From assembly GCA_037157565.1 (NCBI GenBank), contig JAZHRO010000073.1:12282501-12346500 (forward strand): 64,000 nucleotides of DNA, given 5' to 3'. The DNA is from Thalassia testudinum (taxonomy: Eukaryota; Streptophyta; Magnoliopsida; Alismatales; Hydrocharitaceae). Shown one piece after another: positions 1-12,040 of this stretch. Position numbers and translations under genes: made by a program. The stretch's first letter is position 1, and each line of letters opens with the position of its first letter. The notes under the pieces are model-generated. The model was not told the DNA's origin, did no database searches, and was given only the letters and a program-made list of their open reading frames with translations.

Positions 1-32
1 GCTAGTTATGGCACATGATGAGGCTCTCATCA
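1..32 (-). mobile_element. Start of a family A LTR, cut by the window edge
   Basis: Read on the minus strand, bases 32 to 1 begin TGATGAGAGCCTCATCA and continue with the same start as the A2 5' LTR at 41132. It therefore looks like the first 32 bases of another family A LTR lying mostly outside the window. It interrupts the integrase remnant of A4 just after its first catalytic Asp motif. The target duplication cannot be checked because the other end is not visible. Confidence 0.7.
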
Positions 33-582
33 CCGTCCGAGATGGGGAAGGGTCCCATAAAATCAATCCCCCAAATGTAAAAAATTTCACACACTAGAAT
101 CGACTGTAAAGGCATCATATCTCGATGGCTCATGTTGCCCAAGGTCTGGCAACGGGTACATGTCTTATAGTGATTGTATGCATCCTTGAAAATTGTGGGC
201 TGGTAAAAGCCACACTGGAGGACTTTTGCTGCGGTTTTATGTCTTGAAAAGTGTCCACTGCATGCCTGGTCATGGCCGCAAGAGAGTATGTCTTTGATTT
301 CCACTTCTGCGACACATCGTCGAATTATTTTATCAACACCAATGCGGAAAAGATACGGGTCTTCCCAAAAGTAATACTTGGCATCAGAAAGCAATTTGTC
401 CTTCTTGGTCTTCGTCCAATTGGATGGGATTTGATGTGATGCCAAGTAGTTTACTATGTTAGCAAACCATGGAAGCCCTATATTGATAGTCAGAAGGTGC
501 TCATCAAGAAAATGTTTCGTGATGGGTCTAGAAGGGTCAATGATCTCAGAAGGAAGGCGGGACAAGTGATCAGCTACCACGA
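33..582 (-). pseudogene. A4 pol remnant: RNase H tail and integrase N-terminal half
   Basis: The minus-strand frame begins in the linker after RNase H (VADHLSRLP), a motif typical of Athila pol. It continues through the integrase zinc-binding region, with the His-His-Cys-Cys pattern visible as GHDQACSGHF followed by CTRCQ. It reaches the start of the catalytic core, where [10 protein letters not shown] holds the first Asp of the DDE triad. The frame then runs into the LTR start at 32, so the rest of the core is missing. Its upstream end is joined to LTR sequence: gag, protease, RT and most of RNase H are absent. Integrase would insert the cDNA into the host chromosome; this fragment cannot. 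Confidence 0.85.
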
Positions 583-3217
583 AAGCGAGATCGGGTTTGT
601 AAATATCACGTTTCAGTATAGTTGAAATCGCTTTGAAGAACAAATAAGAATTTATTACTCGAAAAACTAATAATCCGAGGTCGAACATGGGGAGCAAATT
701 GGTATTTAAAAAACTAAGAACACAATCTCAAATTGATAAAATGTGATGCTCAACAATTTATGAAGCAATAGTATTGAGTTCAATGTATATAAATGCTAAA
801 GAGATGAATAGAGATGTAAAAAGAAATTTAGATGCTTTTGAGATTTCTCTTCTTCTCACTTCTTCTCTGATGTCTTTTTCTTTCTCTTCCTTTTCTTCCA
901 TCTCTGATTTCTCCTTCCTTCCTCTGTGTCTTCTTTCTTCTTTGTTCTGATTTCTTCTTCTTTGTTCCTTACTTCAGCCGAGCCTTTCTCTTCTCCAGCT
1001 TCCTTCCTTAGCCTCTTTCATCTCTGCGGCTCCTTCCTTCAGCTTCCCTTCCTTCTTTCTTTCCTGCACAGAAGTGCAAAACTTACCCCTACCCTCCCTC
1101 GCATACGCTCTCTCTCTTTTCTCCCTTAGGTTTGCTCTCCCCAGAGGCAATTGGGTATACGGGTTGGGTCAAGTGCACCCGGGTCCAGGCGCACTGACGT
1201 GGGTGGTGCATGAGGAGTGCAGGGTAAACGGGTCAGACAGCTAGGTCTGTAGAGGAGTGAGCACGGACGAGGTAGGTAAGTGGGCGAGGGGACCTCACCT
1301 TATGATCAGAGGCAACAAGCCGATATCACAAAAATAATTTAAGCCAGTTACCTGTGCCTAAAGTTACCGAGGTGGGACTAAAGTCCCACCCGCTTCTTCG
1401 CATGTGTTCGCAGGGAGTTTCACTTGATTGCTGCAGCTGCGGATGGCATTGGTTTCAATTACTAGGTGCAAAGGGATCGTGGAGTGTTTCCACGCACCTG
1501 GGGTTCAACTTCCTGGAGCGTAGTGACTTGGAGCAAGCTTGTGAGCAAGCTTTGCTCCTGCTCTAATGGCGGCTGTGGGTCGAACCTACCAATCACAAAT
1601 ACGGCCTCTCGACCCTGTCAAAACACTTAGAGAGCTTTGCCGTGACATGACAAAGGAGGTGCGATGAGTAGCGTGGCATAGAATGGCCTAGGCATGCGTG
1701 CCTAGGTCAGACTGTGGCTGTGAAAGTGCGTTTGTTTGTGGAGAGTGTAGGGTGCATGTAGCGGTCAATGAAGAGGCGAGTGATGATTAGTGAATGATGG
1801 TGAAGCTTCTGTGATAGTTGCGAGGTATGTGGGTGCGTGGAGTGATGGTTGCACCTTCGCCGGTGGTCTACCGGTGATGAGGAAGAAGAGGGTGGTCAGT
1901 GGCTATTGAGGGTGGTTTTGTGAAATAAAAAGGGGGAAAATGAGGAGTAGGAAGAGAGGAGTTATCTGAGGGTATCAGGAAGAAGGGGGGAGGTGAAGGG
2001 CAAGCGACTCATTTTTGTCGTCGCCGGAGACGAAAGCCCTGAGATGAAGAGGCAGCGATGACGAGAGGGTTGAAGATGCGTGTGCAGGTATGGCGTGATG
2101 CGGAAGAGCAAGGCGGAGAAGACTCTACCACTGGTATGGTGGTAGAGCGACAAATAAAGGGAGGGGATATTGCCAGGGCTTGCGGGCTATTTGGTCGGAG
2201 ATGGGAAAGGAGGAATTTTGGGGGTTTCTTCGACCAAATCAAGCTTGGAATGACCGGCTGGGCTTGGGGCTTCTTTTATAGGCACCAGCAGAGGGCCTTG
2301 TTCTTGGAAGACAAGCTTCCAAGGATGAGTTTCCTCGCCAGAGTAGGAAATTCGAGATATACCCATATCTCTCATGCATTCGCACGAGAGATTGGCTGCA
2401 AATCAGAGCATGTGATTGAGTTCACATGGTCAGGAATTCCTCATAGAATCTCCCTTTCAAATCTGAGAGGGATTCTCTGAGGAATCAGGGAGAACTTCCC
2501 TCTTGAATCCTCATCGGAGTAGGACTCCTCCGTTGTAATGGTGGAGGGACCTAATTGCAAAGAGTGGCGAAGAAGATAGGGGGTCAATGCAAGGTTTTCA
2601 AAAGTTAGGTGCATAAAAGTAATTAGGTTGGACTGTTTTGCAAAGTAGGTCAAGGTGAATTCCCCTTAGGTCCAAATTTTGGTATAAACCTAACTTGGAC
2701 CTAAGGAATCCAATGGTGAAGTTGTATTTTAGGTTTGACTACGTTTGACTGGATATTTGCATAAAAACCCAATCTGGAGCAAATAATTATCTAGGACCCC
2801 TATTTAGGTCAAAATAGGTTCCAAAGGCCAAATTGAAGGTTCTAAACCCTAAGGGATATTTTTCCATAAATTTTAGAGGGTTTAGTTAATTTTTATCCAA
2901 ACTTGAACCTTGTTAAATTAAGTGGATTTATTTTAAGGTTACAGGATGTCATTTAATTCTCAGATCTCACATTAACCCTTTTCTGATTGAACCATCTCAC
3001 TTTTCATCTTGTTAAGACTAATTGACCCATGTTTAACCACTGAGAAATCCTGTTGTTGCACTGCAATGGTAAAATTACAATTTTACCCTTTATTTCTTAC
3101 TTTTCTTTCAACCTAGTTATTATTTGAGTTAGGCCCTTCACTTGGTTATGTAGGAGCTTTTATTCTCTTTTATAGGTCAAAATGAGCTAGTTAGGGCTCA
3201 TGATGGTGTTCCCATCA
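583..3217 (-). mobile_element. A4 5' LTR (family A), minus strand
   Basis: The LTR starts at 3217 on the minus strand with TGATGGGAACACCATCA, the same start as the A1 5' LTR at 3609. It runs about 2.6 kb leftwards, matching other family A LTRs throughout. Landmarks are the TATA box at 2280-2273, the palindrome at 1371-1390 and a purine-rich block near 840-1130. The last ten or so bases expected before the terminal CA are missing, and the LTR passes straight into pol near 582. This is a deletion inside an element, not a clean LTR end. Several open frames inside the LTR are low complexity and not genes. Confidence 0.8.
2273..2280 (-). promoter_or_regulatory. TATA box of the A4 LTR
   Basis: The minus strand reads TATAAAAG here, in the same place relative to neighbouring LTR sequence as the TATA boxes at 4554, 43235 and 53411. 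It would start transcription leftwards. Confidence 0.6.
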
Positions 3218-3608
3218 ATGTTGACCTCAAGCCATATATGATTCATGCTATTCCTAAATTCCATGGCTCAAATTTAAAGATCCCTTCCGACACATCAAGC
3301 AGCTAAGACATCTAGCCCAGACTTTCAGGCCTACTGTACAAAATCAAGACATCCTGCTCATGAAGATGTTCTTCTCACTCATGGGTAAAGCTGCCGATTG
3401 GTTCTAGACTTTTAATTGCTCAATCAACACCTTGGGGGAACTAAAAAATGAATTCTTACAAAAATTCCTCCCTATTTGACGAACGAATGCTTTAAGGTAC
3501 CAGATCACACATATCACTCAAAATCCAGGAGAACCACTTCATAAGGCATGGGATCGCTTTCTGGATCTCATGCGGAGATGCCCCCATCACGAAGTTCCTA
3601 AGAAGGAA
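3218..3608 (+). pseudogene. A3 gag fragment between two head-to-head LTRs
   Basis: These 391 bases encode the capsid-like core of an Athila gag on the plus strand. The match begins at the conserved MIHAIPKFHG segment and ends at CPHHEVPKKE, which corresponds to CPHHGVPKWEQ in A1. The frame is broken: it shifts after KFHGSN and carries several stops. The A4 LTR faces left from 3217 and the A1 LTR faces right from 3609, so both elements appear to have inserted into this gag. The downstream part of the same outer element is probably 59907-62762, which starts later in gag; the gag between was lost. Confidence 0.75.
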
Positions 3609-6362
3609 TGATGGGAACACCATCACGAGCCACAACTAGCTTATTTTGATCTGATTAAGTCATTAAATGATCCTACATAACCGCCAGAGGACTATAATTC
3701 ATTTCATAATCATTCTGAGAGAAAGACAAGAAACCAATGTTAAAACTGCAATTTTACCATCATATCATGAATGCAATACAACCATGGGTTTTTCTCAGGG
3801 GTTAATTAAGGGTCAAATGGTCCTAAAAGGCTAACAAGTGGGTTAGAACAAACAGAAAAGGGTCTGCGCATATTTTGAGAATTAAATGACTTTTGAAACC
3901 CTAAAAATAGACCCACTTAATTAATTGAGGTTCTGGTCAAGATAAAATTCACCTAAACCCTTCAAAATTCATATCTAAATATTCTCTAGGGTTTGGTACC
4001 ATCAATTTGATCATCAGAACCTGTCTTGACCCAAAATAGAGTCTCAGACTAACATTTGCCCTAATTTAGGTTTTTGCATAAATTACCTAGTCAAACTAGG
4101 TCAAAACCTAAATCTAACTTCACTAATGGATTCCTTGGGTCCAAATTAGCTTTGTACCAAAATTTAGGCTCAATCTAAGATCATCTTGACCATGTTTGTA
4201 TTTTGGTCCAGTCATTCTCTTTTATCTCATTCAGACCTTTAACTTTTGAATTCTCTTACAAATAGCCCCCAAACTTCTTTGTCTTCTTCACATGTAGGTC
4301 CCCACACCATTTATGGAAGGCTAAACCTTCACCGTCGAGTTTCGAGCGAGGATTTCTTGCTCAATTCTCAATCAATCTCCCAAATTTGAACCGAAGATTC
4401 CTTGGGAAGTTGCCTTCTGTTTGAGCCATTCCTTGGGCTTCAATTCTTTCCCAAAAGGTCATGTGAACCTTTCAAAGGTTTGGGTATCCTATTTCACAAA
4501 AATCTTTCGAGCTTGGAAGCTTCTTTCAAAGCTTGGAAGGCCTTCCTATGGCCTATAAAAGATCCCATGGTGCACGACCAAGCTCTTCAACAAGTTTTTG
4601 GGTGCCAAATCACCCTAATCCCCCTCCTTCGGCCACCAAAATCTTAGCTCCAGCGACCTCCTTGGATCCCCCTCCTTCGGCCGTCCAACCATCAAATTGG
4701 ATGGCCTAAGCTCTTCCTCTCTTGGTTGCGATCCTCCCCAGCCAAAGGGAGGGCATTCCTCCGTCTGAGTCATCATCATCATCGCCTCGCTACTTCTTCC
4801 TCCTTCTCTAGCTCCGATCGATCAACCCCGGAGCCCTCCTCTTCCCTACTAGCTCGCTAAGTCCTTCTCTCTCTCCCTCTCTCTTTCTATTTCTCTTTCC
4901 CACTCTCTACACACATGCACAACCATCACTTCTCCCTTAATGCCGTCATCTTCTCCGCCTCCAGCGAAGCTCTGGCGACACCTACTCACTGCCACACTGC
5001 TCGAAACTCGTCGCTACCACCCTCATTAGCTCCTCCATGCTCCACTCAACAAAAGCCCTCTACCAGTTCACCCTATTTGCCACCCTACGACTCCACCGAA
5101 CTCCACCCTCACCGCACTGACATCTTGAGGTTGTCCGACCTCTTCACTCACTCATGCACACCACCAAGGCCACCATCATGTTCGTCGTCCTTAGGTGATC
5201 CTCCTAAGCATATTTGATGTGGTCGCGAGGCCATTTTCGTGCTTCCAAATCCTTTACCGGAGCTCCGCCATCGCCCCGGCTGCACCGACCACGCCTTCAG
5301 TCCTTCGACCACGTCCACTCCAAGTCTCTAGCCCAGTTCGCGTGGGGTGATCTCAGGACCTCTCCCAGGTCCTCAACTGGGACCATCAACCTCTGTAGAG
5401 TGCCAATTCAAGCCTTCATCACCACAGCTATGGATGCACGAAGATGGGTGGGACTTTAGTCCCACCTCGGAAGTTAATAAGAGCCTGTGGCTACATAAAT
5501 TGAAGAAGTGATAGAGGCTTATCGCCTTAAAGCACTTGGGGGGTGAGGTCCCCCGCACCCTCACACGTGCCTCGCCCATGACACTAGCCCTGCGAACCTC
5601 GTGCACCTGACTACCCGCCTTACTAGTGCACACCTCGGCTGCTACCCACGCCCACAGCCCTGGTCCTGGGTGTGCTTAGATTCGAATCTGATTACCCAGT
5701 ACTGCGCAAGGCTCTGGGAGAGTGAAACCCAGAGAGAGAAAGAGGGAGAGAGTGTGGGGTAGGGGGGTTTTGCTCTGTTGTGGATTGGCTAACACTTAGC
5801 CAAAAGTCGACCCCTTTCCCCTGTGCTTGAAGAAGAGAAGACGGGCAGAAGAAGAAGGCCTAAAGAGGAGAAGGAAGAGAAAGAAGAGATGGAAAGAAGA
5901 GAAGAGAAGAAAAGGCATAGCTGCATAAAAGAAGAAAGTAGAGAAGGAAGAAGAAGAGAAGAGAGGAGCCTCTCCCTAAGGCTTGAAGAAAAATGTGAAA
6001 GAGGCCTTTGCCTCTATTCAAGCATCTGAGCCTAAAATCTGTTGTTTGATATCTGATGGGTTATGCTTGGCTTATTTGATCTATTACTTTGAGTAGCTTG
6101 ATAAATATTGCAGGGTAATTTGGTGATTCAAATCACCATTTTAACCTCTCTTCCTTTTACATTATTGACATTGGATCTCATTTATATTTTGATTGCAAAT
6201 TCTTACATATTTAATTGTGATCCTGAGTTTTAAATTACCATATTGCTCCCTATGTTCGACCTCGGACTTCAAATTCGAGTAAAAAATTATATTTATTTTT
6301 TGCACTAATTCGACCTATACTTCAACGCGATGATTTTAAAACCCATTTCAGAGCGATGAGCA
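3609..6362 (+). mobile_element. A1 5' LTR
   Basis: The LTR begins TGATGGGAACACCATCA and ends CA at 6362, two bases before the primer site, giving 2754 bases. It contains a TATA box at 4554, a long cytosine-rich then purine-rich stretch (4660-6010) and the 9+9 palindrome at 5447-5466. The 3' LTR at 58492 is its partner. Small open frames inside, such as 4915-5217 and 5823-6029, are composition artefacts. Confidence 0.88.
4554..4561 (+). promoter_or_regulatory. TATA box of the A1 5' LTR
   Basis: TATAAAAG lies about 945 bases into the LTR. It matches the TATA position in A2 and A4, so it is the likely core promoter of the element. Confidence 0.6.
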
Positions 6363-6365
6363 TTT

Positions 6366-6383
6366 TGGCGTTGTTGCCGAAGA
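6366..6383 (+). other. Primer binding site of A1, tRNA-Asp type
   Basis: Four bases after the LTR end the sequence reads TGGCGTTGTTGCCGAAGA. The expected Athila primer site, complementary to the 3' end of plant tRNA-Asp, is TGGCGCCGTTGCCGGGGA. Differences are a few C-to-T or G-to-A changes. This marks where minus-strand cDNA synthesis would start. Confidence 0.8.
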
Positions 6384-7257
6384 GCAACACGTAATTTTGA
6401 TCACTTGATTGCAATGTCTGATCTGGTACTAACTTGCTCTATCTCTTTTGATTGTGATCCATTTCAGGGACTCATTGAAAGAAGATCAGCCACTCCAAGG
6501 ATAGGTAAAACTCCATTCACATTATTCTAAGCCCCTGATTCTGAAAAGCTAAAAAAGGAAAAAATCAATTAGGGCTACTTGCATTCTATTTTTAGACAAA
6601 TAATCAAGTTGCCTGATTTGGTACATTCTAGAGAACATCTAAAGCCTGGTTTGTGCACCTACTTACGATCTTAAGGTATCTAGGGCTATCACCTTCTTGT
6701 TTGAAGCCTTAGGTACCACATTTGGATGGATTAAATTGGACCAAATCAGAGCTAATTAGGGTTTTAGAGACACATTTGCTTAATCAAGAATTAATCTTCC
6801 CAAATAATGTGTGCCTAAGCCTTGATTGAATTGATCTATTCAAGCAAACCCTAAAAATAGGCTCTTAATTTCATTTGAACACTAAATGAGGGACCTAAAT
6901 TTTCAAAGGACAAAACAGGTGAAGTTGACCCACCTTGTTTGGTTAACCAATCTTCAAATTAGGTCGCTTTGCACAAAAACATCTTAAAAGTTCAAGAGAA
7001 ATCATACGCACCCTTGCTCTTAATTTAAAACTGGTAGACTTAAGAGGTCAAGTCCCCATTCTGGACTACCTGGATCATCAATGACAAGAGAGGTCGGGTG
7101 GGGGAAACCCTGTAACTCGTGGGGGCACTCTACCTTGTAGGGGTCTTTGCGAAACTCTCCCTCTCTGGCTGCTCTGGTAATTCTCAAGTGGATGGCTTTC
7201 TAACTAAGGGGTATCATCCACCGCGAACCTCTATAGTCATCCAAAATTTTTGGGTGC
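6384..7257 (+). other. A1 untranslated leader, left part
   Basis: No coding sequence is seen. The region matches the A2 leader (45070-45960) along its length. The best conserved block is 7081-7246, which contains a GGGGAAACCC hairpin and CTACCTTGTAG. Element B inserted at 7257, and the leader resumes at 14930. Confidence 0.75.
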
Positions 7258-8991
7258 TGTTGAACGCTACGAGTTGCTACGCTACCGTGTTTTGTTTTGA
7301 AAAACCTGTCATCGTAGTATGAAAGCGAAGAACTCGTGTTCAACAAATAAAATTTATACCGGAATGGAAATCCTGGGTCGAACTCAAGGAGGTGGACGTT
7401 TGATTTAAAATACACATTTGTTTTATTTGTCATGAAGCAGAATAATTGATTAGAAACTAACTATTTACAATAAATAGAAGAGAGAGAGAGAATGAGAGAG
7501 AGAGAATATTACAAACAAAAATCAAAAAGAGGTGTAGAATGAACATGGAATTCATTATCAGAAGGATTGTTCATTACACTAAACATTACGACTAGAAAGT
7601 GGGAAAATGATTACACTAGAAAGTAGTAAATCTACTATAGAAAGCAGTAAATCTATTCTAGAAAGCAGTAAAAAGAAAGGGGAGAGAGATATCCTCCTCG
7701 ACGGTCGGTTGGAGGATGAGCCAGATGGAACAATGCCTGGAAGATGGGGAATGGAGCAAGACGAAGGAGGATGAAGCAGGAAGAACGGGAACGGGGCAGC
7801 ACGTCGTCATCGTTGCAGGATCCGCTTCCGAAAGGGGGGCAAAAATTTGACTTTATCTTCGAGAAGCATGCCAAGTGTGAGACAAGCTTCTCTTGAGATT
7901 TGGAGAGGGAGAGAAGAGAAGGAAGGGATGAGAATTTCATGTGGAGGGGGTCTCCTTTTATAGTTGCAAGGAGTGAGGGAAATTTGGTCATTTAAATCTC
8001 AAAACATTAAATAAGGGGTCTTTAGTGATGGATAAAACCGTTGCTAAAGCCCTATCGTGGGCATAGTGGGGCGTCGCCCGCGCGGCCACTCGTCTCCTCA
8101 CACGTAACACGCACTCCATGATCTGCGAATCTTATCCGTTCGATCGTGAGATCGGACAGCTTAACTTGCCTCCTCGCCCGTTCCTCAGCGCGCGCTCACG
8201 CGTGTGATGGTGCGTCACTTGCGGCGTGCGATACAGCGTTAACGCTATTGCGCGTGCACGACTGCTCGATCGTGATTGAGCGGTCAATCGCACCTGCTCA
8301 CCGCTCCCGCTCGCCTGCTAGCCGCGATTCGACCACACGCCGCTCGCTCGCGTAAACGCTCTTGCCCACTGCTCTGTGGAGGAGAAATGGTCGCGTGGAT
8401 GAGTTGAGGACAGGCTGTCCATGGCCATTGGATGGTGATCCAACGGCCACAATTCAACGTGCGATAGAAGGGTGAGGTTGGCTCTGAACTCAGCTGGTCC
8501 GATTTGGACGACCAAGATGGTGCCACGTGGCACCATCTTGGTCGTACATCTTCTAGATGATGTAGACAGTGCCACGGTTGTCGGATTGAGTCGATTTTCA
8601 CGCCGTTAGGCTGCGATCGTCGATCTGAATACATCCGTGCGGTTGGATTTATCATTTGAAGTGCAGATTCACACCATCTTGGCCCTTGATCTTCTAGGGT
8701 TCCCCGATCTCTATCTGATGCTACAGATGTCTGATTAAGGCAATCTTGGAGCCGTTAAACTCCAATCGTCACCCTGATCACATCTGTACAGTTGGATCTT
8801 TGATCCGAGACCCCGATAAAAATTTTGCCCTGTCCCTAATCATAAAAGGAGACAATTAACCTCCATTTTATTTAAACTATTCTAAATGCAAGATGATGCA
8901 TGTTATGCAATATTTATAGTATGCAATGCAATTCTATGCTTAAGAACATGCATAAATAGACATCTTAAGTAGTGTAAACATGTTTACATCA
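7258..8991 (-). mobile_element. B 3' LTR
   Basis: 1734 bases, bounded by TGTTGAACG on the left and ACATCA on the right in plus-strand reading. It is the partner of 13222-14929; over the first 175 bases I count about 9 per cent difference by eye. It holds an AG dinucleotide-rich stretch near 7480, a TATA box (7962-7954 minus), an upstream palindrome (8020-8049) and a CpG-rich block (8050-8400). Open frames such as 7653-7991 and 8284-8655 recur as shifted versions in the partner LTR and are not genes. Confidence 0.88.
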
Positions 8992-9004
8992 TACCCCCAT
9001 GTCT
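8992..9004 (-). other. Polypurine tract of B
   Basis: The minus strand reads AGACATGGGGGTA immediately before the 3' LTR. The same ATGGGGGTA core precedes the 3' LTR of C1, D and A2. It would prime plus-strand cDNA. Confidence 0.8.
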
Positions 9005-9007
9005 ATC

Positions 9008-9028
9008 TTTTGCTAGTCCCTAGCAAAA
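9008..9028 (-). other. Hairpin before the polypurine tract of B
   Basis: TTTTGCTA and TAGCAAAA form a perfect 8-base stem around a five-base GGGAC loop (minus-strand reading). Equivalent hairpins occur before the polypurine tract of A1, A2, C1, C2 and D. Confidence 0.65.
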
Positions 9029-10603
9029 ACTATATGCTATTTATAAAAGAATTAGGTTGAATTACTTGGACATGAGTTATTTTCAATCATTAAGAAAATG
9101 TTTACTTAGGATCTGAACTTTCAAAGACACAACAGTGCCTGAGTATCTGCCAAAATGCAGACCGCCTCAAGCCCTCGTCTTATTCAGAGAAAAATTTCGT
9201 TTTCTTTTTTTCCTCTTTTCTAATTTTTTTTTGGATTTTCAAGTTTTAGGGTTTAAGAGTGGCTTTCTACGGCCATTCAACTCACCCAAGATTTGATGAG
9301 AACCCTAAGTTCTAAGCATCTTATTGTGAATGTGATAGACTCATTGATCGACAGTTAAAATGGACTTCGGGTTTCTACGCCTCTAGGTGACCTTAAAAAG
9401 AGAATTCTGCCTAAAGGTGTATCTTTACAACCTGTAGCTTTCTCCCTACTTTTATTTTTATGGGGTCAACACAAGGTTGAATCCAGTGTCTATCTCCCTG
9501 GTTTATTCTACTTCTCCTCTTCTTCCTAACTGTTTTGGGAATTTTCAGTGCATTTATTGAGCTTGGTTCTAGACAACCGGTCGATGAGCTGTTACCACCG
9601 ACAACTTGCCAACCATACTTGTGCGGCGAAGTGTGCCTTATTTCTTTTTTTTCTTTTTTTTTTTTGACTTTCTTTTCTCTCTTTTTTAAGTAGGTGGCTT
9701 CCCTGGTCTAAGATTTACCTAAAGGCAGCAAAAAGAGAAAGGTCCTGTGACTGGGCTCTAGACAACGTACCTATGGGCTGTTACCCATGATAACTTGCCA
9801 GCCATATCACCCTAGAAGGTTCATTAGCTACCCAATTTCCATTAAAATCGTCGAACAACGAGTCAGTGCAAAGATAGTGTGTAGATGCTTAAAACTCAAA
9901 GTTCCCTCAAATCAGAGGGCAGGTTGATAAGTCGTGTACTTATCACCCAAACTTATTTACTCAAATTAAAATAGAATTCAGGTTGGCGAGGACTCGAAAA
10001 ATAAATTCACATTTTAGTGGATACACGGGCTGATTAAGTCCAAAGACCTGAATGATCTTTATGTTCAGATCATAATGTAATATTTCCTAAGATTGAAAAT
10101 TTTCTTAAACCCAAGTTCTCGTTCCTAATTCAAATTTTTTTTTAAATAAAAGAAAATAAAACAAATCTACGGAGCTGATGAATAAATTCAGAGATGTATA
10201 TTCACCCCCATGCCTATCTAATGCAATGTCCTCACTATATTAAAAGGACATAAAATAGAGTGGAATAGAGTAGAAAGCACCTAAATTGCGTGAATGTCAG
10301 GTCCGCTCCAAGATAAAAACTAAAAAGAACTGTATATGTGCTGAATTTAGTGCATTTAGCTAGGCACACTATACAAAGAAGAGAAATAAAGAATTCACAA
10401 GTGCAGGTCAGAATCAAAATAAAAAGATGAAACCTCAAACCTGCCAGTAGATGTCCACAGATGTGGACCAGATTGTGATGCAGACCCATACCCCATAATC
10501 GAGAATATCTAAGGTTCTGGATAAAAATTACCCAAAACCTAAAATCAGTATGCAAGCGGGTTCGAGCCTGTGATTTATGAGGATGCAACCCAAGACCAAA
10601 AAG
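9029..10603 (-). other. B 3' untranslated region with two bulged-hairpin repeats
   Basis: This region lies between the private ORF and the polypurine tract. It matches the D 3' region (16940-18250) in patches. Two related units of about 60 bases at 9558-9630 and 9750-9805 can each fold into a stem closed by GGYT and ARCC. A long T-rich tract (A/G-rich on the sense strand) lies between them near 9640-9690. Near 10334-10372 the sense strand has CTAGCTAAATGCACTAAA and TTCAGCAC, a relic of the motif that follows pol in D and A2. A 117-residue hydrophobic frame at 10588-10235 looks accidental. Confidence 0.7.
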
Positions 10604-12040
10604 TTAGGTTACAAAGAATTTGATATCGAAAGGATAATCAATGAATGTATGCTTAGGTTGAACATCCTCAGAACAAATGTTGTAAGGGTCCTGGTTTGAT
10701 GGTTTCAAATGAAATGGAACCGTTAGACGCAGTCTTCTATTTCCTCCAAAGTTTGCTTCCCAAATCAGAACTTCCCAACTCCTTTCCTCCTCATTTAGAA
10801 TGTCAAATTCCAGGGCCTCTTGCATATTAATCACCCCATCTAAAATCTCCAAGTCTAAAAGATGTGGCTGAATCAGAATTGACCTGGGTCTAGTTATCTC
10901 AAAAATATAATCATCGATAAGCTCAATGGGGTGTAACTGACAATCAAGGCAATTGATTGAATCCACCAGAAAATGTGATTCTGGATCCGTAATGTGAGCC
11001 CCAATAAAATCAGTTTCCTCAGTTATTTGGCTATCAAATGATCTATCAGATTCCTCAGGCCCAATCGTCTCACAGAAATCGTGTTCTATAAACTCACATG
11101 AGACTTCGCAACTTGAATCTTCACCATCAGAATTAAAGAAATCAAGATCTGTATTAATGTATGTCCCAAAATCATTTGTCACTTTCTATTCCAAGGAGAC
11201 ATACGTTTCCTCGTACCCTGGCTTAGGGATCTCAGGTGAAGAAATCAGATCATCCTTAATTGGCTGCTCTAATTCAATCTGGTCAGCCTCGTAACACGTG
11301 TCCCCCTCAACAGGTGCCTGAGCTGGTTCTGACATTGGCTCTCTTGAAGGGAGTTCATCCTAGGAATCATCCCATGATTGAACTAAAGCAACCACAAATC
11401 TCATCCTCATTTTCGCTAACTTCCTAAGTAGAAACTCACCCGGGTTCTTATCCTTAACATCCCATAGCCAATCCAACAAATACATATCCAAATCATCAAT
11501 CATCTGAATTAGGGGCTCCAATCTTTCAATGGAAGGTATTGGCTGAACTTCTAAAGATTGTATAATATTCCTCAAGTTAGCCAAAACCTTATCTTGAACC
11601 AAGTTACCTAGAACCAAATGAGTTGGTTCAGAGTTGGGCGGGTTTGGGTTCGGTGTAGAGGAGTTAACGAATTGAGATTCGTTATATCCTTCCTGATAAT
11701 AGGTCATTTCGGATTGTTCAAAGGGTGGTGATGACCTAAAGGCAATGTAATTAGAGGATGGGTAAGAATCAGTGTATCCTTCTTGATTGTAGATCGTATT
11801 AAGTTGTCCATGAAAGGATGACGATCTATAATCGATGTGGCTCTGAGAAGGATAGAAATCATAATCATAGTGTTCAGAGTTAGACCCTAAACACTAAGGT
11901 CCGGAACTGTATCCCTAATCTGAGTTATCCCAACTAACTGATGGTTGATTACAGTATGAGTCGGGATAATCATCATGTTGAGGATAATTCAAAATAGGAG
12001 GGAAAGAGTGGGAATGCGTATAATATGTGGAAGGATTCAT
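10604..12040 (-). pseudogene. B private ORF, 478 codons, unknown function, four TAG stops
   Basis: From ATG at 12040 one frame runs to the stop at 10604 with only four interruptions, all TAG (codons 42, 49, 227 and 285), so it was recently a single protein. Residues 1-110 are rich in Tyr, Ser, Asn and Pro, with a repeated YxQEGYxxS motif. Residues about 140-225 look helical, with many Leu, Ile and Arg and a WLWDVKDK segment. Residues about 230-478 are strongly acidic, with several Cys and Ile-Asp runs. I see no CCHC knuckle, DTG or DLG protease motif, RT box, membrane segment or signal peptide. It sits where gag-pol should be, between a D-like leader and a D-like 3' region. It might be a much diverged gag-like structural protein or a captured host sequence. 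I do not recognise it. Confidence 0.7.

Noticed and set aside
583..6362. The inverted LTR pair as a single fold-back transposon
   Set aside because: Each arm is a full LTR attached to its own element, and the spacer is gag of a third element. Two separate insertions explain it better.
10235..10588. 117-codon hydrophobic frame downstream of the B private ORF
   Set aside because: It lies in T-rich 3' untranslated sequence with no counterpart in D, and its hydrophobicity follows from base composition. It could not be supported as a membrane protein.
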